Shown here one piece after another: positions 12,700 to 24,900 of a stretch of 64,000 bases of DNA (its first letter is position 1; each line of letters starts with the position of its first letter). The stretch lies in NCBI GenBank assembly GCA_024362935.1, contig JANCRA010000007.1:5644503-5708502 (forward strand), read 5' to 3'. The notes below the pieces were generated by a model. That model made no database searches. It was not told the DNA's origin and saw nothing but the letters and a program-made list of their open reading frames with translations. The DNA is from Setophaga petechia. Taxonomy: Eukaryota; Chordata; Aves; Passeriformes; Parulidae. Both the position numbers and the translations under genes were made by a program.

Positions 12700-12915
12700 G
12701 AGCACGTCTGCTTTGCTGCTCAGCCCTTTGCCGTAATCGTCGGTGGCAATGACCTGGAACTTGAAATAGGATCTCCTCATGTTTTTGAAGAGCATGGCAG
12801 TTTTGATCAGCCCAGTGTAAGCCTCGATCACAAAGCCCTCCTTGCCATCCTTGATGGGGGGAATGATGAGCCTGTATTGCATGGCACTGTAATTGCCAGT
12901 GTCCTTATCATCAGC
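12700..12915 (-). CDS. PCDH15: PCDH15 internal exon: main part of EC11
   Basis: A 216-base exon of 72 residues, phase 0 at both ends. The acceptor is TTTCCCCATTAG and the donor GTAAGT. It starts with the calcium loop [10 protein letters not shown], then [59 protein letters not shown]. The LDRE position is replaced by LFKNMRRSY, the known peculiarity of the last PCDH15 cadherin repeat. NYS is a glycosylation sequon. It splices in frame to the next exon to give [15 protein letters not shown], a junction I recall as essentially identical in mammals. A minus-strand CR1 sits about 180 bases beyond the donor. Confidence 0.97.
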
Positions 12916-13949
12916 CTAATGGGGAAAAGGAAACAAGCAGAGGCAAACAAGGTAAATATGCATGGATGGAGTCATTAACCTTGTCCTTTAAATAAAGTTA
13001 CATCTTGGCCCAGCAAATTTCTGCCACTCTGACGTTTAAAACATTAGATCCCAAAGCACAGATATGGCTGCTACTTAAAATGCTTCATTTAACTTTGCTG
13101 CACTCAGTTTTGCTTTTCCAGCAATTTCTTCCTCTTCTGTTGGCATTAAACTGCTCCAGAAGAAAGAAATAAAAAAATTTAAAAAGTAGAAAAATATAAG
13201 TTGACTTTCAAGTCTGCAACAATACCCAAGAACTGCTTAATTATGAGGAACCTCCACAGCCAAATTCTCATTGAAGAAGAATTATCAAAGAAAAAATCAT
13301 CTCAGCAACCCCTGCACAGACTTGCGTAAGAAAGACCTTCATATTAGAGATATTCTGATGGAGCACAGGTATTTGTGGTGCAATCTAATAAATAACTTTT
13401 TATTTAAATAAGGAAGGATTAAGTGGCATTCCTGCAGTGGTGCACAGCTGGGCACCCCAGTTCAGGACACAGAGCTGTCCTGGCACTGTTGCTGAATTGG
13501 ATCAGGATGCAGAGCTGGCATCAACCAGGCAGCCCCAGGAATTGTAATTCCACTTTCCCTGCTCCTGACAGCCCTGTGTAGCCCCATCCTGGCCTCTCCA
13601 GCCCCATTGCTTATGCTCCTGTTCAACCTGTATCCAGAGGGAAGTGTTTCCGAGGACCCTGACCAAGCTTTCCTGTGCTCTTTCCAGGGATCAGCCAGGT
13701 GGGAGCTAATTAATGCCTGAGCACTCATTAGTCTTGGTCATGGCCTCAGCATCTGGGATACTTCAGGATCTATCAGCAGGTTTTTATGGAAATATTGGCA
13801 GTGCTCCTGAGGCCTGTCACTTGAGCTAATGCTGGAATAAAAACCAGCCTTAACTTTGAAAAGGTGCATGGAAAATCCATGGAAAATCCATACAGTGCCA
13901 CGACTTAAGAATGAAAAACAATAAGGGTTTGTGTCAGCATGAAGAGTTT

Positions 13950-14235
13950 GTAGAATCATGGAATATCCTGAAGGGATTCACAGGGATCACTGATCCAGCT
14001 CTAGTCCCTGAACAGACCCCCCAACAATCCCACCCTGGGCATTCCTGGGAATGCTGTCCAAACCCTCCTGGAGCTCTGGCAGCCTCAGGGCTGTGCCCAT
14101 TCCCTGGGCAGCCTGGGCAGTGCCCAGCACCCTCTGGGGGAAGAACCTTTCCCTAAAATCCAACCTGAACCTCCCCTGGCCCAGCTGCAGCCATTCCCTG
14201 GGGTCCTGTCCCTGCTCACAGAGAGCAGAGCTGTT
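13950..14235 (-). mobile_element. CR1 3' fragment, older subfamily
   Basis: Opens TAGAATCATGGAATATCCTG and contains CCCTAAAATCCAACCTGAAC. Confidence 0.85.
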
Positions 14236-15049
14236 TATGAGAACCACAGCTACTAAAAGAGAATTATCTGTGCAAGGTCATTAAGCCTTCAACAGGGGGC
14301 CATTATTCATCATTAATTGCTTCCTCACCAGCACTGAACAAGTTCTATAGGGTGGAAATCATCCCTTCTGTTTTTTATTAATTTTCAGATATTTTTTCAG
14401 GGAATTACCAGCACCAGATAAGTGATCCAGGTACTCAAAGCTGTGTATGCTCCATGGTACTCCAACTCCTATCAGCCCAGATTCCCAGGCAGAACCATCC
14501 AGCACTTAAAGGATAATATCCAGGCTGGCTTAGCTGGAAAGAGCAAGTTTCATTCAGAACAGCTCAAAAAATTAACTCCTGGAATGACACTGGCTGTAAC
14601 TTGTCACAGACACAAAACTGGTTAAATTCCCACCCTCTCTCAATATTTTGCTTTCTTCTAAATTCACAAAGCTTCATCTGGCTTGACTACCAAAAGCAAA
14701 AATATAAAACGTGTTAAGTTGGGTTTGTTCTCCAGCTCTGTAGGTTTCCTTTAAGGCTTTTAAAATGCAGAGTGCTGCCTCCTGGGTGAGCTCAAACTCC
14801 TTTATTAGTGATTTTAAGAAAGATGGGAAGGTTAAAAAGCTTTCTGAAATTTTCTCTGTTCTGTCAGTCAAAAAAGCAAAGATATCAGTGGGCTTTTCCA
14901 CAGCATTCCAGCTGGCACAGGGAAATACAACCCCACAACATCCCAGAGCCAGCAGATGGGAGCTTGACAGGTGGAGAGTCAGAAAAATTGTTGGCTTTCC
15001 ACATAAATAAATTGCTGAAGAAAGAAATGAATGTGAAAACACGCAATGT

Positions 15050-15270
15050 AACAGAATCATGGAATTTTAAGGTTGGAAAACATCTCCAAGATCACCCCAA
15101 TAAAGCTTTGATTGTCACCTTGCCATTAAACCACATTGTGCAGTGCCACATCCACTCATTCCTTGGACACTTCCAGGGCTGGTGGCTCCACCATTCCCTG
15201 GGCAGCTCCCTTCCAATGCTCTGCCACTCCTCCATGAGGAAACATTTCTAAAATCCAACCTGAACTCAAG
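15050..15270 (-). mobile_element. CR1 3' fragment, older subfamily
   Basis: Opens CAGAATCATGGAATTTTAAG and ends with the TAAAATCCAACCTGAACTC section. Confidence 0.85.
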
Positions 15271-15362
15271 GAAGTGGCTGGAGACAAACTCCAGGCTGAT
15301 GTTTGGATGGTGAGAAACAAAGACAAAAATTAAAGCAGCACCTCAGCTGTGCCTGGAGTGCC

Positions 15363-15606
15363 AGGACACAGGGAGTGGGTTGGATGGGATTTTGGGAATT
15401 AGGAATTGTTCCCTGTGAGGGTGGGCAGGCCCTGGCACAGGGTGCCCAGAGCAGCTGTGGCTGCCCCTGGATCCCTGGCAGTGCCCAAGGCCAGGCTGGA
15501 CTTTGGGGCTTGGAGAGCCTGGGACACTGGAAGGTGTCCCTGCCATGGCAGGGGTGACACTGGATGGGATTTAAGGTCCCTTCCACCCCAAACCATTCTG
15601 GGATTC
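15363..15606 (+). mobile_element. CR1 3' fragment
   Basis: Intact tail CCAAACCATTCTGGGATTCC; lies head-to-head with the older copy at 15050-15270. Confidence 0.9.
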
Positions 15607-17051
15607 CAGGGTAAGTTCAGCTCATACAACACAGCTCAGGATGAAGCCATGACCAACCCAGAAAAGTCCTGCCTGGCCAAACCCTCTGGTTTATCCACAC
15701 CCAGCTTTGCATGTTGGTAATGGAGCTGGGGGGGAAAGAAAACCAAAATTCCTGTAACCCCACATGGCACATGAGGGACCCAGCAGCAGCCACAGGAGCA
15801 ATGTCTGATCCAGCTCCTTTGGGGACATCCATGAGCAAGCCAAGTTTCCCACTGAGTGCCCAGTGAAGTCCAAAGGCTCCCTAGAGGTGCCCTGGAGAGC
15901 AGCAGGACGCCCTTCCAATATAAAGCCAATTTCTTAGTTAAAATGGATTTATGAGGTTGGTTCAGCTGGGTCAGAAGCCCATCATATTTTTAATATTGGC
16001 AAATTCTCTCTCAATAAAAGCTACGGCTTTTAATCGTCACTGCTTTCAATGACACCAGAAATCAATTTCACCTTCAGCATTTCACGCCTGGCGACGTGTG
16101 TGACTAAAAACAAACAAAATTTGGATCCAAATTAAGGTATTGATGCTGCAGGCACAGGCATTAAATGAAGTCAGGCCTCCTGCACAAAGCTCAGGGCACT
16201 GGAGTTCAGCGCTAATGAGATGTTCAAGTCTTGCAGCTGAGTTTAAGGCATTAAACTCCAGTGAAAGAGGCCTTTTGACATTTGAAGCTCACAGCTTGTA
16301 CAGTCCTGCAGAGTTCAGGTGCCTCGAGCTGGTGGACAGGCTCTGAGTTAATTGTCACCAGTTCTGAGAGCTCAGTGCCACCCCAGAGCCATCAGCAGCC
16401 CCAGCACCATCACAGCCCAAGCTCTTTCCAAATCCACCCAGAGATGAGCAAACAGGTGCCACACAGGCTGGGAAAATTATCAGATTCCAGATTCAAATAT
16501 TTAACTTTGTTGTTTGCATTCCCCCTTTCTCTGCTCTTTGGCTCAAACCTAAGGACACTGGGCTTGGCAGGACCAGCAGAGAGAGCCTGTGAGCTGTTCC
16601 CAGGAACCTCCCAAACTTCTCTAATCCTAGGAAGGATGTTTGCTATTCCTGTAATTTGTCCTGAAGGTAAATAATTTTGACACTTCATTAGCAAGAGATC
16701 TATGACATCTCAAGAGTTGCATTATGACTGTCAAAGAAGAGAAAGAGCTGCACTTAATCTTAATATTCCAGCAGCATATCTGCCTTTTGTTCTGCACAAG
16801 AAATACAGATGTCTCCTAAACCCTGCTGTGATTGAGGGCTGATAAATATGGATGATCTCAGGAATTACCAGGACAAATTCCAGCCTCCTGTCATTGAGTG
16901 GAGGTGTGCCCACACACAGGGAGTTGGGTCAGGATTGCTGCTGCTGCTGCTTCCAGCCCTTCCCATCCCCTCTCAGGGAGGAGGGTGAGGCACAAATCCT
17001 GGGGTGCTCCCTAATCCCAGCACAAATGCAATGAGGATACTTTTACTCAGA

Positions 17052-17236
17052 GGGTGGGCAGGCCCTGGCACAGGGTGCCCAGAGCAGCTGTGCCTGCCCC
17101 TGGATCCCTGGCAGTGCCCAAGGCCAGGCTGGACTTTGGGGCTTGGAGCAGCCTGGGACAGTGGAAGGTGTCCCTGCCATGGCAGGGGTGGCACTGGATG
17201 GGCTTGAAGATGCTTTCCAACCCAAACCATCCTGTT
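17052..17236 (+). mobile_element. CR1 3' fragment
   Basis: Short copy from GGTGGGCAGGCCCTGGCACA to the tail CCAACCCAAACCATCCTG. Confidence 0.9.
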
Positions 17237-17989
17237 GTCTCTACTCATTCTTTTTTTCTCCTTTGCAAGAAGGCCCAACAAATGATGCCTTTAAAGCATA
17301 AATTAATTAACCTCTGGCTCCATGTGACTGCACAAGCACAGCTCGATGGCAGAACACCCAGGCAGGCTGGCAAACCCCACCCTGTGAGACCAAAATCACC
17401 AATGCCACGCTTGGGATGAGCATAAAAATTATCACTAACTCCTGAAGCTGCAAAAACATGATGATCCCACTTTTTAGCATCATCAGCCTGAGCTAAATCC
17501 AGATTTGCTGCTCAGAGTGCAATGCAGTTGTCAATTTGAAATGTTTCCCACCTCCCTCCCAGGGTTACCCTTACCCCCAAGCCCCAGGCTGCTAAGGGGG
17601 CATGGAAAATGGCAGGATTGGGATTGGGCTGTTGAGGGTTTTTCCCCTCCTTCCCAGCAGATGGCAGCTCCAATGTTCCCAATTAGTGGCTGGCACATAA
17701 AGCAGTTTTTAGGACCAGGCCGTTTTTTGCCGGTAGGAATTTCCAGATTGTTGCAGATTTCCAGTTCTGATGGCACAGCTGGCACTGGGCTGTTGTAGGG
17801 GAGGTTTCTGGGTGTTCTACAGACACCTAAGCCTGGAAATTTGGGGTAGCCACTGTAATTTTCCTTTATTTCCTGTATTTCTTTACTTTTGTGCTCTTTT
17901 ACACCCTCATCTGGCTCAAGCCCTTTGGAACTCCTGCTCCTCACCTTGGTTTGTCACTGGCTGCCTCAGGAATTTGAAACCTTGATTTT

Positions 17990-18190
17990 AAAAAAGATTT
18001 ATATTCATATTTAATTTATATTTAACATAAAATATACCATATATAATACATCAATATATAATATATCAATATATCTCTATTATAGTATATTGGTGGTTAT
18101 TTTCATATATTCATTAATATTCATGTTTATAGTCACATTGCTTTGAATGTATATATCAATTTATAGATGAATTTATATATCAATTTACAT
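17990..18190. repeat. AT-rich low-complexity block
   Basis: Repeated ATATA and ATATATCAAT runs with little G or C. No recognisable element. Confidence 0.8.
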
Positions 18191-20954
18191 TTCTTCACTA
18201 CATCACTGATAGTGATCACTGCCCAGCTCACTCTCAGTACCCCCAGTGCCAGGAATTTTCTAAGAAACACAGGTAGAAAGAAATCAGGTGAGTGGGAATT
18301 GCTCACTTTGTCCTCCAGTGGTGGCTAAAACCTCCCAGTGCCAAAGGAAACAGGGATTAATTTTGGCAGGCTGTCTCATGTGAAAAGGTGCTGAACAAGA
18401 GGGGTTCCCAAATCTGGGTATTGAAACAAATAATTGGAAAAATGGATTTTATTGTCATTTTTCTTTGGCCAATAGCAGTCAGTGCTTGATAGAATAACTC
18501 TGTGTGTGAGAGAGGAAGTAAAGGCCACACAATGGATTTCCTTTATGGGATGGGAATGATCCAGGCACACTCCCCACTCCCAGCCCCTCTAGGAGCCTTT
18601 ACTCAGGACATGCAGGACCATCAATCTTCAAAATGCTCTCAAAGAACAAAGTAATTGAAATAATCTTCAATTTTTGGGGGGAAAAAAACCCCAAAGAGTA
18701 GGGAATTCTCTGATTGTGCCAGAGGTAAACAATAGGAAAGTAAGAGAGCTTAGAGTAAAAAGTTCAGAAAGCCAACAAAAAGCAGGAATATGATTTTTTG
18801 AAGGAAAAATGCCTGGCATTCCTGTGATATTTGTCTCAGCAGGGCACACAGCTTTTTTGGGGGCCAGATGTTGCAGCAGCTGGAGGCTGTGCTGTTGTCA
18901 CTGCAATGAGCTTTCCAAGGAGATTTTTACTCCTACCAAGCATTTTTTCTCCCTACTGTGGCATCCATAAATCACATTTGAAGGAAGGAAAGGTTGTGAC
19001 TGGCAAAGCAGTTCAGTTTTGTGCATGGGTTGTGTGACAGCCAAAAGAGGGATGAGCCAAATGCTGCCCTGAAAGCTCTCCTGGCTGCCCAAAGTTGGAA
19101 TCTCTGGAATTCCAGAACTTGCCACCCTGAAGATTCCCTTGTCCTCCCAAAGAAAAGGAAATATCAAAAGAAATCTACAGGTTATAGGCATAGATAGGAA
19201 AAAAAATTAGAGATTTAATAACACATCTGTGAAAGAAAAGCAATTTTGGTATTCTCTCCCTATCTAGGATTTTTAGCTGTTTCTTTTATCCATTGTTTTA
19301 ACTCATTATGGGACCTCTAAGATGCTTCTGAGGTGAAGAAAAGAGGAATTCCTGCTCCCCTGTGTCTCCTCAGGCCAGAACCTGCAGCCTGAAATGGCTT
19401 TGGTTTGCTTAGCTCTCTTCTGTTGAGGTATTCCAAGGATATTTGATATTCAAAGGAAAAAAAGTTCCATGAAAACTGATCAGAAAGGAGCAAAGAGCAC
19501 AGGAAAGGGCTGCAATGAAAATATTGTAGGAATCAAAGCATTTCCATCAAATACAGCCAATTCCAGAGCCTTGGATTCACTGACATTATTTAGGCAAGAT
19601 TCCTTCCCTGCAAACATTTTCAGGACAAAAACACTTTTATAAACTGAGCAGGAATTCAGACAATTCTCTTTCTTCACCAGAATTAGGACCTCTGATATTT
19701 CCCTCATTTAAATCTGTAATAATTCAATAATTTAATAAATAAAGGAAGAAAAGCAGAGGTTAATACTGTTAATGATTGAAAAGCAAGAGCTAATATCATT
19801 CCATTATAGGGAAAAGCCAATTCCTGCTGGTAATTTCCCTAAAGATTCTTTTGTGGGTTTGTTTCCTGGAGCAGATTGAAAATATTGTGTTTGGGGCTCA
19901 AGGAAGGCTGGTTGGAATTCTGAGGGGAAACAACAGGAGTTCCATGAAAATACCAGTGAAAAGCAAAATAATTCTAATACAAGGAAACACAAAGCAAAGA
20001 TGAAGGCACAGAATCCATAATTAGAGGCTATGAATGTTACATCTGGCTTTAATTAGAATATTCCTAATGAAAAGCACAAAAAGGTCTTTAATTAAGGAAA
20101 TGGGCTCTCAAACAGATTGGAAATTCTGGGTGAAAAATGGGAATTGCAGAGAAGGGGAACTGAAGCAGCAAGGAACAAATCCTTTGTTAAAAATTGCCAT
20201 TTTATTAAAATATATCCCTTTTTTTTTTTTTTAATTGGAGCATCAGTACCTCCCAGCTCTCAGAGGCCACTGCTCGTAATCCAATCAGATCCATAGAGAA
20301 TAATTCATGTGGTTTATCACTCCCCCAATTAATTCTGATTAAAAATGACTTTTGGAGAATGATTTGTGGCATTCTGCTAAGCTAAACTGTCCTTTTTATC
20401 TACTTAGAGGAATCTTACTATGAATCTGGAGCAAAGTAGCTCATTATCCTCCTCCAAAAGGCTTTTATACTCAAATTAATGTATTTAAGAGGATGCTGCT
20501 GGCAGCAAACCCAATGACCTGAGAGAACTGGGAGAAACTCCATAGAATTGGCCTTGGTACATATCAACTGTTTGGATGATGAGAAAAGTTTTTATCCAAC
20601 ATTTTATTGGACTATTTGTTTCTAAATTCAATTAAAATTGTGTGGAAGATTATGGACTCAGGATTAGTTTTCTTCTCTCCTTTATTTTTTTTCTTTAAAT
20701 TTTCATTTATTTTTGGTGTTTGATTATTTTTATTATTTGTGAAATTTTGTTCAAGGCAGAGTAGAGCATGACTGAAGCAACTGAAGCATCTGAATGTTCA
20801 GTGGTGTATTTGTGATCAATTGATCCAAAACTGATCTACATCAACTACTCTGTTAATAATTAAAGACTACACTCCTTGATTATCCCCATAAGTTATTATG
20901 TCCTGTTAAAGAAGAACTAACTGGGGGATTTTTGGAAGTTGTGGTTTTGGATCA

Positions 20955-21330
20955 GGTCACTTGAAATGCTGGGAGAGTTGGGATTGGCCAGCCTGGACAA
21001 GAGAAGCCCTGGGAAGACTTTGGAGCCCCTTCCAGGACCTAAAGGGGCTCCAGGAGAGCTGGAGATGGAATTTGGACAAGGGATGGAGGGACAGGACACA
21101 GGGAATGGCTCCCAGTGCCAGAGGGCAGGGCTGGATGGGATATTGGGAATTAGGAATTGTTCCCTGGCAGGGCGGGCAGGCCCTGGCACAGGGTGCCCAG
21201 AGCAGCTGTGGCTGCCCCTGGATCCCTGGCAGTGCCCAAGGCCAGGCTGGAGCAGCCTGGGACAGTGGAAGGTGTCCCTGCCATGGCAGGGGTGGGATGG
21301 ATGAGTTTTAATGTCCCTTCCCACCTCATT
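20955..21330 (+). mobile_element. CR1 3' fragment
   Basis: Begins in the GCCTGGACAAGAGAAGC section and runs to a degraded tail at CATTCCAATATCCC. Confidence 0.9.
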
Positions 21331-22339
21331 CCAATATCCCACCTTTGAGGCTCATCAAGGCTGTTGTCAGTGCCAGCCATAATAATAAGATACTGAGAAA
21401 ATCACTTTCTTCTCAAAATCACTCAGATGAGGTGAAAGAAACTGAGCAACTGTTAATGAATGCAGAAGATGAAAGCAAATGCATGAGAAACACCTCCCAA
21501 GAACCTGAATTTCCCTCTGGAATCCAAACCTGAATAATTTCTACGGTGCAAGCTCTGCGTGTACTTTATTAATGTTCTCCTAAATTTCAACTTGGAAGGC
21601 TGCTCATTTCATTCTACTCCTCAAGAACAGACATTCATTGGATTAATTATTCTTAAACCAGGCTGGAATGGGGATTGTGTTTAACTAACAGAGCAATTAC
21701 TTTTGCTTTCTAAAGGCCAGGAAAAAAGGTAATGAGCACTGACTGCTGCAAATGCTCCGTGCTACAACAATAAATTCCAGCCTGATCTTCTGCAACAAAA
21801 GTACTTCTTAATTATTTCTAATTTTACTTTCACTAAACACACAATTATGTTTAATGCCATCCACTAATACCAACTCCTGGCTTAGGCCTCATTCCCATTT
21901 TGTGCCAGCAAAACCAGGGAGGATTGGAACAGAAAAAGTTTAAAGACACAAAAATGACATTTCTTTTGCTCTTTCTTTGTGGACTGATCACATGTTTTGA
22001 GTCAAATGTTTCTAAAGGGCAAAACCAGATTCCCCTCATCACCCCAAAATTTCCCTTAGCTTTTCTCCACCTATTTCTTAACCCCCTGACTGACACAAAA
22101 ATACCTGTGCCTAAGAAATCCTCTTGGAAAACCAGGAAGGATTTCACAGCCTGTCCACATCTCGTGGGACGACTCCAAATGTGTTTTGACATTTGTGCCT
22201 CATGATTCATTTGCTTTCACACAAGGAACAAAACGTTCCTTTCCCTAAATTACTTTGCCTTCCAGAGTTTTTTATCTACTCCAGTGCCTCTGTCCTCTTA
22301 TCTCTCTCCACAATTCCCTGGAAGGAGGATGGAGCCGGG

Positions 22340-22606
22340 TGGGGATGAGTCAAGGGACAGGAGGAGAGGAAACAGCCTTGAGTTGCTCCAGAGGAGGTTG
22401 GGATTGAATAATTGGAAGAATTTCTTCACAGAAAGGGTGGTTAAGCATTGATCAAGTCAGTGATGGAGTCACCATCCCTGGAATTGTCCCAGAAAGTGTG
22501 AAAGTGGTGCCTGGGGACATTTTTGGTGGGGACCACAGTGGTGCTGGTGGATGGTTGGACATCATGGTCTTAAAAGTCTTTTCCAACCTTAACAATTCTG
22601 TGATTC
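22340..22606 (+). mobile_element. CR1 3' fragment, older subfamily
   Basis: Contains TTTCTTCACAGAAAGGGTGG and ends CAACCTTAACAATTCTGTGA, the older CR1 tail type. Confidence 0.85.
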
Positions 22607-22973
22607 TTCAGGAATTTGTTTCATATTCATGAATTTGACACAATTCTTGGATTTGCCACCATTTTTGGATTCCTAATTTTGATGAAGCAGAAGCTTCCTA
22701 ATTCTCTACTTCTCTGCCATTTCTGGGCTTATTTTGGAAAGGACTCTCATGAAACCAAAAACAACAACAAAAAAAACCAACCCAGCTGGGAACAACTTTA
22801 TTAAGCTCTGACCCTTTTATCATTCCTGGTGCTCTAAACACATAATTTATTTGTTTTATTGAAAAAAAAAAGGAGTTTTTACTCTTGGCTATTAATATCT
22901 GATGTGTATTTTAGTCTGTATATTTCTATTAAATTTCTCTCTCTTTAAAACAAAAAACCAAAACAAAACAACT

Positions 22974-23000
<27 letters not shown>
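22974..23000. repeat. C17-A10 homopolymer junction
   Basis: Seventeen C residues are followed directly by ten A residues. It is flanked by further A-rich and AACCC-like sequence. Confidence 0.95.
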
Positions 23001-23005
<5 letters not shown>

Positions 23006-23372
23006 CCCATTAGATGGTTAATTTTATGCCCACTTTCCTCCTACTGCACACCTAAAGTTGCTGGATTTCCCCTTTAAAACCTAGGCACCACCAAAATACA
23101 AAAAACTTCAGGTGAAAATTGGCATTGAACATAAACCAAATATTTAAATATTAACAGATCTAAAATGAGAGCTACAAACTGGCATAAGACACAAGCACCA
23201 AAAATGACTACAAAGAAAATCTGGGTTTTAACTCAAAATCATCCTTGTGCCAACATCAACAATCAAGCAACTTTAGAAGATGCAAATTTCAAATTTTCTT
23301 GTAAAAAACCAAACCAGTGAGTACAAATTTTCCCTCTGTAATTGAAGGTTATAACAAAAACTTCAGCCTTAC

Positions 23373-23500
23373 CTTCACTTTAAGCACAGAAGAAAACATT
23401 CTGGCATCTTCAGACACCCCTCCAATGTACGTTTTCTTGGTAAACACAGGTGCATGGTCATTTTCATCCTTCACCTCAACAAAGACCTTGGCTGTATTAC
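23373..23500 (-). CDS. PCDH15: PCDH15 internal exon: EC10-EC11 linker and start of EC11
   Basis: A 128-base exon entering in phase 1 and leaving in phase 0. The acceptor is CCGTCTTTTAG and the donor GTAAGG. It encodes [19 protein letters not shown], whose DENDHAPVF is a good calcium linker (DxNDNxPxF) between EC10 and EC11, in contrast to the preceding EC9-EC10 joint. EC11 then begins [20 protein letters not shown], with VSE supplying the acidic XEX site. The peptide [12 protein letters not shown] was one of the strongest cues for PCDH15. A CR1 copy split by an LTR-like insertion begins about 160 bases upstream of the acceptor. Confidence 0.96.
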
Positions 23501-23659
23501 CTAAAAGACGGAAGGAAAATAGAAAATAGAATATTTTGCGAAAATTCGTAACATCTCCTGGCATTCATGCATTAACAGCTCAGGGAGATCATGTAAAATG
23601 AGTATAGGGATAATAAAATAAAAATAAATCCCTGAGACAGCACAGAAGGCTAAAATTGG

Positions 23660-23833
23660 ATAATCCCAGAATATTTGAGGCTGGAAAATGCCTGCCAGCC
23701 CATGGAGTGCCAGCTGTGCCCAGTGCCCACCTTGTCCCCAGCCCAGAGCACTGAGTGCCACCTCCAGCCCTTGCTGGCACACCTGCAGGGATGGGCACTG
23801 CAAAGCTCCCTGGGCAGCCCCTGCCAAGGCCTG
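23660..23833 (-). mobile_element. CR1 fragment, tail part of a split copy
   Basis: Tail side of a CR1 of the GCTGCTGCTGGCC subfamily; the sequence stops at CCAAGGCCTGA and resumes at 24238 with CCCTTTCCATGCAG. Confidence 0.9.
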
Positions 23834-24237
23834 AAACTGAATTCCAAAATGGAATGATGGAACTGGGATTATGGGTGTGCAGTTTGAATAGAAGTGGAAT
23901 ACCAAATGGTGGGAAACTTAGAGTTTAAGGTTAAGAATACAGTAATATATATAAACAAGATGGAGGTTTTAGGGCAGAGGCTGATCCTCCTTCTTCACCT
24001 TCTTCTCCATGGGTTTGGGTGGTTTTGTGTAACTGGGTAAGAAAGTCTGCATTGCAGGGCATGGGTGGCTGGTTATTGAGTTAAAAGTTAAAATAATTCA
24101 GGTGTCATTTCTTCATTGGACAGTTCATCCTTAAAAGGCCTTGGAGAGAGAGATGGAGCTCCATTTTTAGTTTGTTAGAGTGAAGTGCTGTAGAACTCAG
24201 GGTTTGTGAGACTGTGACAGAGATAAGAACTAATTCA
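23832..24237. mobile_element. LTR-like insertion splitting a CR1 copy
   Basis: About 406 bases begin TGAAACTG, end AATTCA (TG...CA form) and interrupt an otherwise continuous CR1. Inside is a TATA-like ATATATATAAACAAG near 23946. I see no clean target duplication, so the exact ends are uncertain and a small target deletion is possible. The family is probably an endogenous-retrovirus solo LTR; no coding part is present. Confidence 0.65.
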
Positions 24238-24482
24238 CCCTTTCCATGCAGAAATTGCTGCTGCTGGCCAAGCTGAGCCTGCCCTGGCCCAGCCTGAGGC
24301 CCTTTCCCCTTGTCCTGTCCCTGTTCCCTGGCAGCACAGCCCGACCCCCCCTGGCTGTCCCCTCCTGGCAGGGAGTTGTGCAGAGCCACAAGGTCCCCCC
24401 TGAGCCTCCTTTGCTCCAGGCTCAGCCCCTTCCCAGCTCCCTCAGCCCCTCCTGGGGCTCCAGCCCCTTCCCCAGCTCTGTT
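24236..24482 (-). mobile_element. CR1 fragment, internal part of the split copy
   Basis: Continuation of the CR1 that begins at 23660, resuming at CACCCTTTCCATGCAG and ending in CCCCTTCCCCAGCTC. Confidence 0.9.
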
Positions 24483-24817
24483 TAGGGATCCCCATCACAC
24501 CTTAGTTCCAAGGCTTTTGATCCCATTAAATCCCCACAGGTGCCACAAAGAGGCAGAAGAGGTGCCACAAAGAGCTCATTAACAGCAGCTCTGCACCTTG
24601 CTTTATCTATTTTAATTATTCCTACTGCCATGCAAATACTTAATGGCTGATTCAGTCCTGGTGTCTGTAAACTCATAAATGGCCACACAGAGTCCTGGCT
24701 CAGCAGCCTCAACACTTAATTAATTCCCTGTGTTAATTGAAGGCATCCCCAAGCCTCTTCTCCTCCCAAACCTGGCCTGGCCCAGGGGAACTCCACCAGC
24801 GTTCCCTCACCTGAGAG

Positions 24818-24900
24818 GATCAACACAAAACACCAGAGGTTCAACACAAAACACCAGAGGTTCAACACAAAACCCCAGAGGTTCAACACAAAACCCCACT
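24818..24900. repeat. 21-bp tandem repeat, four units
   Basis: AGGTTCAACACAAAACACC-type units repeat every 21 bases four times. The first reads GATCAAC and the last two have CCCC in place of ACACC. The multiple-of-three period leaves an open frame, but nothing suggests translation. Confidence 0.9.

Larger units (their letters stand above)
12916..23372 (-). other. PCDH15: PCDH15 intron (10.5 kb)
   Basis: Contains CR1 fragments at 13950-14235, 15050-15270, 15363-15606, 17052-17236, 20955-21330 and 22340-22606, an AT-rich low-complexity block at 17990-18190, and a C17-A10 run at 22974-23000. Intervals 15620-17045, 18200-20950 and 21330-22335 hold nothing I recognise. Confidence 0.8.
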
